DNA of 64,000 nt from Paraburkholderia sp. HP33-1 (GCF_021390595.1 NZ_JAJEJR010000001.1:1302001-1366000), one strand, 5' to 3'. Counted from the first letter of the stretch, positions 19,101 to 28,168 are shown. Notes: generated from the sequence alone by a model not told the origin. Program-made: numbers and translations.

Positions 19101-20420
19101 TTAACGCCTGGCGTCGCGTCGACCGTTGCGCGCATCCGGGGACGATGCCTCAGGCACGAAATCGACGCACAGCACGTGAGTGCCGTCGCGCTCGAACGCG
19201 ATCGCCGCGGTGTAGCAGTCCTGAACATCGGCGAGCGAGTAGTGCGGTCCCATCATCGCGACGCGGCCCGGCGCCGCGAGCGCGTGCCGGAAATACGCGC
19301 GACGCGACCAGTTGGCGCGCGTCTCCGTATAGAGCGGCGCGAGCCGCTTCGGCGGAGGGGGCACCGATGCCGCCGTCACCGAAGGCTGGGTCTGCTCGCC
19401 GTGGCCGTCGGTGAGAAACACGCGGCGGGCTTCGCGCAGATGCCAGATCTTTTGCCCAGCCTGTTCGAGGTCGCCGGTTGCCTTGTAGGTGTCGGCGGCG
19501 GCGAGCACCGCTTCCGCGAAGCCCTCGAAACCGAGCGGCTGGTGGCCGGCGTGCGCGCGCTCGTACTCGGCGAACTTGCCCCAGATTGACGCGACAAGCG
19601 CCGGCACCTTCGTACAGGCAGCCTGCACGCTGCTCTTCGGCTGACCGAGCAAGAAGCCCTGAACGAAATCGACATCGGCCTGCATGAGGATCATCAGCTC
19701 TTCATCGGTCTCGACGCCTTCGGCGAGCACCAGCGTGCCCGACTGATGCAGCATCGCGATCAGATGGCTGATCATCGATTCGTCGCCCTCGCGCCTGCCG
19801 GCGCGCGCGACCAGCGAACGGTCAAGCTTGACGATGTCCGGGCGGAAGCGCCACACGCGGTCGAAGTTCGAAAAGCCGGTGCCGAAGTCGTCGATCGCGA
19901 TCAGGAAGTCGCGCGGTTGCGAGGAGGCGAGCATGCTGGCGACGGCGGATTCATCGTCGGCGGGCTGCTCGAGCACTTCGATGACGATGCGCTCCTGCGG
20001 CAGCCCGAAATGTGCGGACAACTCGTCGATGAACGTGCGCTGCGGCCAGCCGGTTTCGAACACCTGCGGGCGAGTGTTGAGAAACAGCCACCCGGTGCTG
20101 ATGCCTTGCTCCATGAAATTCGCGACATGCAGGCAACGCGCAATGCGGTCTAGCTCGCGCGCTTCAGCCGCGGAGCGCGTACCGGAGAACAGCACCTCGG
20201 GCGAGACGGGCAGGCCGACCGGATCGAATGCGCGCAACAGGCCCTCATAGCCGACCACGCACTGATGCGTGACCGACAGCACCGGCTGGAACACGCTGTG
20301 CAATGTCAACGCGCGCCAGGTCGCGGTCCACCCCGACTCGCCGCGAACCAGGTGCGGGAGCACGCCGCTTACGGTCAATTCGCTGACGGATGGCATAGAA
20401 GCGGGCATGAGAGCTTGCAT
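19101..20420 (-). CDS. EAL-domain cyclic-di-GMP phosphodiesterase
   Basis: The 439-residue protein has one EAL domain at about residues 30-250 and no GGDEF domain. The key residues look intact: YEGLLRAF in place of EALLR, FLNTRP, IVIEVLEQ, IDDFGTGFSNF, VKLDRSL, LAEGVET and QGFLLGQP. It should therefore hydrolyse c-di-GMP to pGpG. The remaining 190 residues form a C-terminal region that I do not recognise. I chose ATG 20420 because the 35-residue extension up to 20525 is not family-like; no strong ribosome site is visible. No membrane segment is apparent, so it is probably cytoplasmic. Confidence 0.87.
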   Translation of the reverse strand: MQALMPASMPSVSELTVSGVLPHLVRGESGWTATWRALTLHSVFQPVLSVTHQCVVGYEGLLRAFDPVGLPVSPEVLFSGTRSAAEARELDRIARCLHVANFMEQGISTGWLFLNTRPQVFETGWPQRTFIDELSAHFGLPQERIVIEVLEQPADDESAVASMLASSQPRDFLIAIDDFGTGFSNFDRVWRFRPDIVKLDRSLVARAGRREGDESMISHLIAMLHQSGTLVLAEGVETDEELMILMQADVDFVQGFLLGQPKSSVQAACTKVPALVASIWGKFAEYERAHAGHQPLGFEGFAEAVLAAADTYKATGDLEQAGQKIWHLREARRVFLTDGHGEQTQPSVTAASVPPPPKRLAPLYTETRANWSRRAYFRHALAAPGRVAMMGPHYSLADVQDCYTAAIAFERDGTHVLCVDFVPEASSPDARNGRRDARR

Positions 20421-21022
20421 GGGATTCTTGCGGCAAGGGGGGAAGGGGCATGCAAACCCATTCGTTGCGCAGCGCTCGCACACTCGAAGCGTCGACCGGA
20501 CGAGACGAATACGTCTGGCGAGCACGGAGGGTGGTACCAGCTACGCTTGACTCCGGCGAATTGGTCAAAACGAGTCTAGCAGTTTGCAGCGCACAACAAT
20601 GTGCGGGCCGTCACAAACTTACGGCCGCGAAAATTGTCCGCAAACCGGCCGCCTGCGGCCGTGCGGCAATGCATTGCGAGGAGTTCGCCGGAGCGTTTCG
20701 CGCGCTTGCCACGCGCGAAACCGATTATCAATCGCAATCAGTTCCAGTACCACGCCGAGGGTAGCAGGGCGCTCAGTGGTCGCCCGCCAAACTCCAGGCG
20801 TCGAAGGTGCTCACAGGTTAGTGCCGGCGCGGGGCGCTGGCGTGGTCGTTCGCCCCGGGGCTCGGCACGGCCTGGCTCTGCGGGTTTCGGTCCGATATGA
20901 CGTTGCTGCGGCATGGCGGGCAGGGGCGAGATTCGTGCGTCGCCATGCTGGCCGGCGCACCTGGCGGCGGGTTCAGCGATCGACGGGTTATGCTGCTGCT
21001 TTTCGCAAAAAGGAGATCAGGC
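20421..21022. other. Intergenic region between the EAL gene and the monooxygenase gene
   Basis: About 600 bases separate these divergent genes. I see no convincing gene or RNA in it. The short open frames here have composition and codon pattern unlike the neighbours. It must hold the two promoters, but I cannot assign boxes with confidence. Confidence 0.5.
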
Positions 21023-21313
21023 ATGGCGGAAATCGCGGTGGTCGCAATTTCGGTGGCGAAGCCGGGGCATGAGGAGCAGTTGCGCGAGGCGCTCGAAGGC
21101 ATCGTCGGGCCGACGCGCAATGAAGAGGGCGTGCTGCAGTACGACCTGCACCGCGACGTGCAGGAGCCGCGCCGGTTCGTGTTCGTCGAACGTTGGGAAA
21201 GCCAGGACGCGCTCGCGGCGCATGCGAAATCCGCGCATATCCAGGCTTATAAGAAGGCGGCCGCGGATTGGATCGAGCACGCGGAGATTCGCGTCGTGTC
21301 GAAGATCGCCTGA
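21023..21313 (+). CDS. Antibiotic biosynthesis monooxygenase-fold protein (YgiN-like)
   Basis: The 96-residue protein has the dimeric ferredoxin-like ABM fold. The pattern VAISVAKPGHEEQLREAL, then NEEGVLQYDLHRD, RFVFVERWESQDALAAH and a closing VVSKIA strand matches YgiN-type putative quinol monooxygenases. It starts at ATG 21023 with an AGGAG site at 21011-21015; the longer open frame from 20897 is not family-like. Substrate and physiological role are not evident. Confidence 0.88.
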   Translation: MAEIAVVAISVAKPGHEEQLREALEGIVGPTRNEEGVLQYDLHRDVQEPRRFVFVERWESQDALAAHAKSAHIQAYKKAAADWIEHAEIRVVSKIA

Positions 21314-21389
21314 GTTCCGGCGCGGGCGTCAGGGGCGCGCGGACGCGGTGAGCAGGTGCCGCGGCCCGCGCCTCGCGCGCCGTCAACGA

Positions 21390-21647
21390 TCAGTGGGTCG
21401 CTTGCGGGACATCGAGAATCAGGATGATGGTCCAGTCGGCGTCGCCGTCATGGTGATACTGGCGCTCCGCGACGATGAACGGCTGCTGTTTGCCAGCCGG
21501 GCCGAGAAACAGCACGTCGCCTTCCATCGGCAGGCATTCGACGGGCGGCAGCGCGAGGTACGCTTCCTGACCGCCACGCGGCATCAGTTTTTCAATCTTG
21601 CGGGATGCTGCTTCGGTCCATTCGATATCAAGCTGGATGTTGCTCAT
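21390..21647 (-). CDS. Conserved-looking small protein, function unknown
   Basis: The 85-residue protein starts at ATG 21647, preceded by GGAGGA, which rejects the longer frame from 21752. It is acidic, has no signal peptide or membrane helix, and contains LPPVECLPMEGDVLFLGP and a final strand WTIILILDVPQ. The alternating hydrophobic pattern suggests a small beta-rich fold. I do not recognise a family. Confidence 0.6.
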   Translation of the reverse strand: MSNIQLDIEWTEAASRKIEKLMPRGGQEAYLALPPVECLPMEGDVLFLGPAGKQQPFIVAERQYHHDGDADWTIILILDVPQATH

Positions 21648-21802
21648 GCTGTCCTCCGCACCAAGGTGCGCACGGGTTAGGGGATGCCGGCGGCTTGCCG
21701 GTGGGTGCGCGACTTTAGCATACCGAAAGCGGCGCGCCGGCGGCCTCGTCACGCCGATGCGCGTGCGGACAGCCGCGTCAGCATCGATCGAATCACAGAA
21801 AT

Positions 21803-21841
21803 AAAAAAGCCGAAACCGGCGCTGCCAGCTTCGGCTTTTTC
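21803..21841 (-). terminator. Terminator between two minus-strand small genes
   Basis: AAAAGCCGAA pairs with TTCGGCTTTT around a 15-base loop. Read on the minus strand, the hairpin ends in a T-run, so it closes the exported-protein transcript ending at 21883. A-T runs on both flanks would allow it to work in both directions. Confidence 0.75.
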
Positions 21842-21882
21842 ACCTTCACGGCGCGGCCGCGAGGCGAGATCCTCGAAGTCGC

Positions 21883-22122
21883 TCAGGTACCCGAAGATTC
21901 CGCACCCTTCTTGGGATGATGCGGAGCCATCTTGTGATGCTTGGCCGGCGCGGCGGGTGCGGTTCCCATCGACTGCTCGCGGTTTTGCAATTCTTGCGCA
22001 CGCTGCTCGACGTCTGCCGCCTTAGCCGGATCGGTGCTCGTCATGATGCCGCTGTCCTGCGCGTAAGCCGCACCGGCTGCGGCACAGAGGGAAACCAGGA
22101 TCGCCAGGGACACTTTCTTCAT
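21883..22122 (-). CDS. Small exported His/Lys-tailed protein, function unknown
   Basis: The 79-residue precursor begins MKKVSLAILVSLCAAAGAAYA, here cited only as a typical Sec signal with an AYA cleavage site near residue 20. The mature part is hydrophilic, with a Gln/Glu-rich helix (VEQRAQELQNREQ) and a His/Lys/Pro-rich end (KHHKMAPHHPKK) that could bind metal. A GGAGG site precedes ATG 22122 and supports it over the upstream ATG at 22185. A terminator follows. Confidence 0.7.
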   Translation of the reverse strand: MKKVSLAILVSLCAAAGAAYAQDSGIMTSTDPAKAADVEQRAQELQNREQSMGTAPAAPAKHHKMAPHHPKKGAESSGT

Positions 22123-22413
22123 CGTTACCTCCGTAGAGTGGTGGTGGACCCGAGAATTGCCTGTCCAGTGGGAAAGACAATGCATTCTATCGAGCTAACT
22201 CTGATCCAGCCGATTGCTTTGTAACTGCGCTAAACAATTGTTACATCTTGTAATTCGCGCACTCCGACTGCCATCCGAACAGCTTATACGATGCGCGCAG
22301 CCTCGCTGCGCCGGGGTGTCCGGATGCATTCGGCTGGACCCGGAAAACGGTTCACATCGTTGAATAACTCGCGATGTGCTCAACACACGAGGGCGAATGG
22401 CCGTCGTCGTTCG

Positions 22414-23202
22414 TCAGTACCAGCCGATCGCGCGATACAGATGAAATTGCGCAAGGCCGGCCAACTCATGCAGCGCGATTTCCGCGGCCTTGAGGTTATC
22501 GAGGTGCGGCAACATGCCGAGCCGTACGTACCGCGCGCTCGAAATCTGCGGCTGCGGCTCGACGCCGAAGCACTGAAAGTCGAGCAGCGCACGCGGCATG
22601 TGGTACGCGGACGTGACGAGTATCAACTTGTCGTAATGTGACTGGCCGACAATGGCTGAGACGTTGCGCGCGTTTTCGTAGGTAGTGCGGCTGCGGTTCT
22701 CGAGCACGATGTCCGAGCGCGGCACTTGCTGTCGCAGCAGATAGGGCAGGTAGGTGTCGGCTTCGGTTGCGCTATGCCGCTGCGGATTGCCGCCGCTGAC
22801 GATGACCTGGCATGTGTTGGCCGTGCGCTTGCATGCCGCGTAGTTCCGCGCGCTGACCTCGATGCGCGAGAGCACGTCGCGCGGGGGCACCAGCACGTGG
22901 TCGTGGTTGTAGACCGTGCCGCCGCCGAGCAGGATGATCGCGGTGCGCGGCGCGAAGGTGGCGGTCGTGGCGCTCTGTCGTTGCGGCTGCGCCAGATCGA
23001 GCAGGGGCGCGGTCAGCCAGCCGGTTGCGAGCAGCCAGAACAGCGCGATCATGCAGACGATGAGCGGTCGGCGCGCGCGTTTCCAAAGCACGATTGCTGC
23101 AAAAAAAAGCGCTAATAAAGTGAATAGAATCAATTTAAATGGGGTAACGTATGTCTTTCGGGACAAATCTACGGGCTTGCCATCGCGCCTCGGCGGTCGC
23201 AT
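22414..23202 (-). CDS. YdcF/SanA-like DUF218 membrane protein
   Basis: The 262-residue protein has two N-terminal hydrophobic segments (LILFTLLALFFAAIVLW and LIVCMIALFWLLATGWL) followed by a DUF218 domain. Diagnostic parts are AIILLGGGTVYNH, VIVSGGNPQRH, SEADTYLPYLL-like ATEADTYLPYLL, ENRSRTTYENARN and VTSAYHMPRAL. Family members such as SanA, ElyC and YdcF affect envelope integrity, but the reaction is not established. The start at 23202 is uncertain because the first 18 residues are polar and no strong ribosome site is visible. Confidence 0.83.
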   Translation of the reverse strand: MRPPRRDGKPVDLSRKTYVTPFKLILFTLLALFFAAIVLWKRARRPLIVCMIALFWLLATGWLTAPLLDLAQPQRQSATTATFAPRTAIILLGGGTVYNHDHVLVPPRDVLSRIEVSARNYAACKRTANTCQVIVSGGNPQRHSATEADTYLPYLLRQQVPRSDIVLENRSRTTYENARNVSAIVGQSHYDKLILVTSAYHMPRALLDFQCFGVEPQPQISSARYVRLGMLPHLDNLKAAEIALHELAGLAQFHLYRAIGWY

Positions 23203-23398
23203 CGCCGGTTCGTGGAGAGAACGCTAACATGCCGTTCTGACGGGGGTTCCGAAAACGAGACCAGGCAGCATCTGGCGGAAATCCGCCGCCAAACAGGCGG
23301 CGAGCTTCTGACCAGGGGCGGGTGCTACGTGCGTCGCCGGTGGCGCAGTGACGCGTGGGCATGAATGTGTCATAGCTGCACTTTAAGAAAGAAGTGAG

Positions 23399-23722
23399 AT
23401 GACCACGTATTCCAACGAAGCGGTACTTGAAGCGCTGCGGCGAGCGCAATATCGTCAGGTTCCTTGGGCCAGAAGGCCGGGTGTCTTCCAATATCTTCGC
23501 ACGCTGGGGCTGATGGACACCGTTCGGCAGCGAACGGTCGCGCCGGCGCCGGGCTTTCACGCCCCCGTCGACATTGCGGTGCTCACCGAACGTGGCAGAG
23601 CGGAATTTGCGCGGCTCGAGCACGACGAGCGTCTGCTTACGTGGACAGCGCAACGCATGAACGATTATGTTCTCGGCGCGGCCGAACCGCGGTCCGCCGC
23701 GACGGCCGAGGTCAGGTCTTAG
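23399..23722 (+). CDS. Small hypothetical protein, possible winged-helix fold
   Basis: The 107-residue protein starts at ATG 23399, preceded by GAAGTGAG. It is soluble in character, with a helical N-terminus (NEAVLEALRRAQYRQ) and LTERGRAEFARLEHDERLL, a pattern reminiscent of the wing and last helix of small winged-helix proteins. I do not recognise a family, and a DNA-binding role is only a suggestion. Confidence 0.5.
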   Translation: MTTYSNEAVLEALRRAQYRQVPWARRPGVFQYLRTLGLMDTVRQRTVAPAPGFHAPVDIAVLTERGRAEFARLEHDERLLTWTAQRMNDYVLGAAEPRSAATAEVRS

Positions 23723-24089
23723 CTCAGAGTTCATCGCTTTTCCGAATCACTGTCCGCCCGGGCTCGTCAACCCCTTGGCGGGCGTCCCCTTCCGCCGACC
23801 GGTCGCCGTGCGCGTCCGGAGGCGAATCTCGCCTTTTCCGTCGACGAAGCGGCAGCGCGGTTCGCGCCGGCTGTTGCTCTTGCGCATCTTCCACACTATT
23901 AACGTCTCGCGGGCGAAAAAAAAGCCCGTATCGCGAAGATACGGGCATACCGGAATTACTACTGCCACGCTGTGCTAATGGCGTTGAGTCAGACTGGCGA
24001 CGCGCCCGGTGGTTCCCCGATCCTGTATGCGCAATGCAAGAGACCGTGCACAGCCTCGCACGTCGCGCTGTTCGGGTGGCCCCGGGACA
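23723..24089. other. Intergenic region holding a minus-strand terminator
   Basis: These 367 bases separate two converging small genes. Apart from the strong hairpin at 23916-23946, I see no gene or RNA that I can support. Confidence 0.5.
23916..23946 (-). terminator. Strong intrinsic terminator on the minus strand
   Basis: GCCCGTATC (23924-23932) and GATACGGGC (23938-23946) form a perfect 9-bp stem. On the minus strand the stem is followed by eight T. It probably ends transcription from the small exported-protein gene at 24090-24341. Confidence 0.8.
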
Positions 24090-24341
24090 TCAACGCCGTC
24101 GCTGATCTTCGCGCGGCGCATCAGGCCGTGCCCGCACGTTGCTGGCGATGTCGCCGCGCAAGTCGCCACGCGGCGCCGGCGGCGTGAAGTCGCGGTTGCG
24201 CGCCTCGCTTTGCTGCCACGCTTCCAGCGTCGCCGGACGGTCCGGGCGCCAGTTCCACCCCTGCGGGCGTTGTTGAGCGAATGCCGGCGCGGCCATCGAT
24301 GAAATCACAATGCCGCACAACAGCAGTGACATTGGTTTCAT
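24090..24341 (-). CDS. Small exported Arg/Pro-rich protein, function unknown
   Basis: The 83-residue precursor has a Sec signal peptide (MKPMSLLLCGIVISSMAAP, then AFA cleavage near residue 22). The mature protein is basic and rich in Arg, Pro and Trp (RPQGWNWRPDRPATLEAWQQ). It is followed by a strong terminator. No family is recognised. Confidence 0.6.
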   Translation of the reverse strand: MKPMSLLLCGIVISSMAAPAFAQQRPQGWNWRPDRPATLEAWQQSEARNRDFTPPAPRGDLRGDIASNVRARPDAPREDQRRR

Positions 24342-24679
24342 TCCGAAATCCCCCTCGACCTCAAGTCCGTCGACTCAAAGCCTGTTTGCATAGGTATTAA
24401 GGTATGCCGGGGTGCGAAAGCACGCTGTAATTAATAGTAAATGGATGTTTCACCCGGAGCTATCTGTCGGGTTGGGAGTCTGAGGCAGCGCGGGTTGAAC
24501 GCTGTAGCGGTCATGCGCAAGGACCGCCGAAACAGACGGGCGCGCGAAAGCAGGGGGAAGAAGCGTCTCGCGAAGAGCGCCAAAGGGGAGCGGGTCGTGG
24601 GCGCGCACGCAACCGAAGAAAAGTCGGCTGGATAAAAAACCGGGCGCCCGCAGGTGCCCGGTGACAACGTAGTTTCGCG
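24342..24679. other. Intergenic region with a terminator
   Basis: The 338 bases contain the promoter region of the exported-protein gene on the high-coordinate side of 24341 and a terminator at 24633-24662 for the minus-strand gene ending at 24680. I see no further gene. Confidence 0.5.
24633..24662 (-). terminator. Terminator after the IS5-N-terminus-like gene
   Basis: ACCGGGC (24639-24645) pairs with GCCCGGT (24656-24662). On the minus strand the hairpin is followed by a run of T. The presence of a dedicated terminator argues that the gene at 24680-25081 is a settled unit rather than a recent fragment. Confidence 0.75.
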
Positions 24680-25081
24680 TCAGGCCATCTTGACCGGCGC
24701 GCGCCACGATTCCGGATTGGTCCAGAACGCGCCGCGCAGACGGTCGCGGCTCGGCGGTGCCGGCGGTTTCGCGGCCGTTGCGCCGATCCGGCCGCGCAGC
24801 GAAATCTCGCGGCCGCTCGTGCCAAGCCGCTTCACGATTTCAGCGAGCGTGCCATCGGCCTGCCACTCGTCGAAGCGCCGGCGGCAGGTCGGCGGCGACG
24901 GGTAGCGGCCCGGCAGCTTGGACCAGCCTTCGCCCGTCGAGAGCACCCAAAGCACGGCGTTGACCACCGACCGCGCTTCCACGCGCGGTCGACCGCGCCG
25001 TTCGCTGCGCGCCGGCTCGGCACAGAACAAAGCCTCGACCAGCGCCCACTCGTTATCTCTCAAATCGTCGAACAGCATCAT
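24680..25081 (-). CDS. Stand-alone IS5/DUF4096-type transposase N-terminal domain protein
   Basis: The 133-residue protein matches the N-terminal helix-turn-helix region of IS5-type transposases: DNEWALVEALF, RGRPRVEARSVVNAVLWVL, GEGWSKLPGRYPS and TCRRRFDEWQADGTL. The DDE catalytic domain is missing, and after about residue 85 the sequence is an unrelated basic tail. It has a GAGGTGA ribosome site before ATG 25081 and its own terminator. I see no terminal inverted repeats. It is paralogous to the protein at 53121-53573. It could be a decayed transposase or a domesticated DNA-binding protein; the intact expression signals favour the second. Confidence 0.8.
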   Translation of the reverse strand: MMLFDDLRDNEWALVEALFCAEPARSERRGRPRVEARSVVNAVLWVLSTGEGWSKLPGRYPSPPTCRRRFDEWQADGTLAEIVKRLGTSGREISLRGRIGATAAKPPAPPSRDRLRGAFWTNPESWRAPVKMA

Positions 25082-25488
25082 GTTTCACCTCAGCGAAGCT
25101 AACCCCGGTGCGCTGCCCCGCGCCGCGCACTCTTCATGCACTCGATAGGCGAGTGCCAAAGGGGACGGGCTTGCCACGGATTACCTTGGTAGTCGGAAAC
25201 CATGGCGCCGACCCTGTGCGTCTCTCGTCGCACGAAGTGTGCCAATTTGATTCCAATCGCCCGAAAGCCCCGTGGCGGCGGGCCCGCGCGGGCGCCAACC
25301 AGGGGCGTATAAGAATCCAAAAAACCCTTCTCCGAAATCGGGACAATCACCAATCTTGTGCAGGGAGGCCCGACCAGCGTGCGTGCGCGCCTTTTTGCTG
25401 CGTTGCAGCGAGCGCTGCGGAAGGTGTTATGCCGCGTGGATTTGGCCATACAATGCGCATCAAAATGCCCTATTGATGAGGTGAGTAA
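25082..25488. other. Intergenic region between divergent genes
   Basis: About 400 bases lie between the IS5-N-terminus-like gene and the LysR gene. I find no gene, RNA or repeat that I can support. The promoters of both genes must lie here. Confidence 0.45.
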
Positions 25489-26391
25489 ATGAATGTGACG
25501 CTGCGACAGCTCAGGGTTTTCATCGAAGTGGCGCGCCTGCAGAGCTTCAGCCGGGCCGGTGACGAAATCGGCCTCACGCAGTCGGCGGTCAGCCGCTGCG
25601 TGCGCGAGCTCGAAAGCGAGATCGGCCTGAAGCTCATCGATCGCACGACGCGCGAGGTGCAACTGACCGATGTCGGCGGCAACCTCGTGTCGAGCGTTTC
25701 GCGGCTGCTGTCGGACCTCGACGATGCGTTGCGCGAGATCCGGGAGATTGGCGAGCAGCGCAGGGGACGCGTGGTGGTCGCGGCGAGCCCGACCGTCGCG
25801 TGCCGCCTGATGCCGCGCGTCGTCGCGTCTTGCGGGCAGCAGTTTCCTTATGTGACGCTCGGTCTGCGCGACGACGTGCAGAGCGACGTGGTGCGCAAGG
25901 TGAAATCAGGCGAGGTGGACTTCGGCGTGATCATCGGCCCGTTCTCCGACGACGATCTGCTCAGCGAAACGCTGATGACCGACTCGTTCTGCGTCGTGTC
26001 GCGCGATGATCATCCTCTCGCCGCGCGCAAGCAGGTCACGTGGAAGGACCTCGACGGCGAGCAACTCGTGATGCTCGATTACGCGTCGGGCAGCCGCCCG
26101 CTCATCGACGCCGCGATGCAGGCGCAGGGCGTGAGCGCCACCGTGGTGCAGGAACTCGGTCATTCGGCGACCGTGTTCGGGCTGGTCGAGGCGGGTGTCG
26201 GGATCAGCGTGCTGCCGTGGCTCGCGCTGCCGTTGCCGGCGGGGGCGTCGCTGGTTGCGCGTCCTCTGGTGCCGCGCGCCGAGCGGCTCGTCGAGCTGGT
26301 GCGGCGGCGCGACCGGTCGCTGTCGCCCGCGGCCGAGGCGGTATGGAATCTGATCCGGCAATTGCCGGGGCGGGCAGAGGAGCTGAATTAA
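25489..26391 (+). CDS. LysR-family transcriptional regulator
   Basis: The 300-residue protein has the LysR N-terminal winged helix (LRQLRVFIEVARLQSFSRAG at residues 4-23, then TQSAVSRCVRELESEIGLKL) and a periplasmic-binding-protein-like effector domain from about residue 90 (RGRVVVAASPTVACRLMP, VDFGVIIGP). The ATG at 25489 follows a GAGGTGAG site. The next gene on the same strand, 180 bp away, is an aminotransferase, which may or may not be a target. The effector is not evident. Confidence 0.92.
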   Translation: MNVTLRQLRVFIEVARLQSFSRAGDEIGLTQSAVSRCVRELESEIGLKLIDRTTREVQLTDVGGNLVSSVSRLLSDLDDALREIREIGEQRRGRVVVAASPTVACRLMPRVVASCGQQFPYVTLGLRDDVQSDVVRKVKSGEVDFGVIIGPFSDDDLLSETLMTDSFCVVSRDDHPLAARKQVTWKDLDGEQLVMLDYASGSRPLIDAAMQAQGVSATVVQELGHSATVFGLVEAGVGISVLPWLALPLPAGASLVARPLVPRAERLVELVRRRDRSLSPAAEAVWNLIRQLPGRAEELN

Positions 26392-26570
26392 CTGGCGCAA
26401 TCGGCGCGCGGCATGTCTGTCCGCCGGGTTGGCGCACTGCAAGGCCGGCCTCGCACCTGCAGCCCGCTTCGCCGCTGCCCGGCTACCCGTCGCGCTAAAC
26501 TACCGACTTCATTGCGCCCGCCTTCGCGGTTGCGCCCCGAGCCTCTTGTCCTTCATCCCCGGAAGCCTCG

Positions 26571-27791
26571 ATGAGCGAATTGGACCTGTCCGTGCCCTCC
26601 ATCCCGAATGCGCGCGACGCCGTGCGCGCGCTGCGTCCATCGCAAATCCGTGAAGTCGCGAACGCCGGTTTCGGCGTCGACGACGTGCTGCCGTTCTGGT
26701 TCGGCGAGTCCGACCGCGTGACACCCGCGTTCATCCGCGACGCCGCGAGCGCCGCGCTTGCCGCCGGCGCTACTTTCTACACGCACAACCTGGGCATCGC
26801 GCCGTTGCGCGCGGCACTCGCCGGCTACGTCAGCGCGTTGCACGGTGCGACGTCGCCCGAGCATGTCGCGGTGACGAGCGCAGGCGTCAACGCGCTGATG
26901 CTCGCCGCGCAGCTGGTGGTCGGCGCCGGCGATCGGGTGGTCGCGGTTACGCCGCTGTGGCCGAATCTGGTCGAGATTCCGAAGATTCTCGGCGCGCACG
27001 TCGAAACCGTCGCGCTCGGATACGGCGAACACGGCTGGCAGCTCGACGTCGGGCAATTGCTGGCTGCGCTGACACCCGACACGAAGATGCTGATGATCAA
27101 CTCGCCGAACAATCCGACCGGCTGGGTGATGAATCGCGACGACCAGCGCACCGTGCTGGAACACTGCCGGCGTCACGGGATCTGGATCGTCGCGGACGAA
27201 GTCTACGAGCGGCTCTACTATCCCGGCGACGGCGCCGCCGAGGCGGCAGGCGCGCGGACCGCGCCGTCGTTTCTCGACCTCGCGGCGCGCGACGAACGCG
27301 TGATCTGCGTGAATTCGTTTTCGAAAGCCTGGCTGATGACCGGATGGCGGCTCGGCTGGATCGTCGCGCCGACCGCATTGATGGACGACCTGGCGAAGCT
27401 GGTCGAGTACAACACCTCGTGCGCGCCGGCGTTCGTGCAGCAGGCGGGCATCGCGGCGCTCGAGCAGGGCGAGGGCTTTACGCAGGAGCTGGTGCGCAAC
27501 TTGAGGACGTCGCGCGATCATCTGGTGCGCGCGCTGTCGGCGGTGCCGGGCGTCGATGTGAAGGCGCCGCTGGGCGCGATGTATCTGTTCTTTTCGATGC
27601 CGGGCTCGACGCGCAGCCTCGATTTGTGCAAGGCGATGGTGCGCGAAGTCGGGCTCGGCGTGGCGCCGGGCAGCGCGTTCGGGCCGCAGGGTGAGGGGTT
27701 CGTGCGCTGGTGCTATGCGTGCGATACGGCGCGGCTCGATGCGGGCGTCGAGCGCTTGACGCAGTTTCTGGCGGACCACGCCGGCGCCTGA
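26571..27791 (+). CDS. Pyridoxal-phosphate class I/II aminotransferase
   Basis: The 406-residue protein is a fold-type I aminotransferase. The PLP lysine is in NSFSKAWLMTGWRLGW at about residues 246-261, the NSPNNPTGWV motif lies near residue 180, and the IVADEVYERLYY Asp lies near residue 206. An N-terminal FWFGESD-PAFI segment and the FYTHNLGIAPLR turn resemble aspartate or aromatic aminotransferase relatives. The amino-acid substrate cannot be stated from the sequence. It follows the LysR gene on the same strand. Confidence 0.9.
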   Translation: MSELDLSVPSIPNARDAVRALRPSQIREVANAGFGVDDVLPFWFGESDRVTPAFIRDAASAALAAGATFYTHNLGIAPLRAALAGYVSALHGATSPEHVAVTSAGVNALMLAAQLVVGAGDRVVAVTPLWPNLVEIPKILGAHVETVALGYGEHGWQLDVGQLLAALTPDTKMLMINSPNNPTGWVMNRDDQRTVLEHCRRHGIWIVADEVYERLYYPGDGAAEAAGARTAPSFLDLAARDERVICVNSFSKAWLMTGWRLGWIVAPTALMDDLAKLVEYNTSCAPAFVQQAGIAALEQGEGFTQELVRNLRTSRDHLVRALSAVPGVDVKAPLGAMYLFFSMPGSTRSLDLCKAMVREVGLGVAPGSAFGPQGEGFVRWCYACDTARLDAGVERLTQFLADHAGA

Positions 27792-28168
27792 TCCCCGACC
27801 TGGCGCGCTCACTGCGCCGCGCCTCGTCTTGCGAGCCGCGAGCGGCAAATAGTCACCCATCATGAGATTTTCTTTCTGGCGGCTTAGCCGGGGCGCTCGC
27901 GGGCGCACCGGTCGGCGCCGCGGCAGTAGATGCACGGGGGATAGCAGCTTTACGCCCCGGTTGTTTTTGCGTAATATGGCGCTCAGTCACGCGATTCCTT
28001 TCAGGAATATCGCTGCTCCGTCCGGCTGGGTCTGGCTCGATAAGTCTGTTCGCCGCCCCCCGGTGCGTGCTCCCATCAATATGACCGATCAGAATCGGGC
28101 GAGCGCGTCTTCAGTTCCACATCGTCTGTTTGATCCGGTTCTTTGACCACAGGGTCTGACCTAGCTGC
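27792..28168. other. Intergenic region upstream of scpB
   Basis: These 377 bases hold a possible sigma70 promoter at 27949-27977. An open frame at 27862-28146 is Arg-rich with no ribosome site or family resemblance, and I do not call it a gene. Confidence 0.45.
27949..27977 (+). promoter_or_regulatory. Possible sigma70 promoter for scpB-rluB
   Basis: TTTACG (27949-27954), 17 bases, then TAATAT (27972-27977) match each consensus hexamer at four of six positions with ideal spacing. The A/T-rich patch stands out from its surroundings. Confidence 0.4.

Noticed and set aside
27862..28146. A 94-codon open frame upstream of scpB
   Set aside because: Arg-rich, no ribosome site and it spans the probable scpB promoter.
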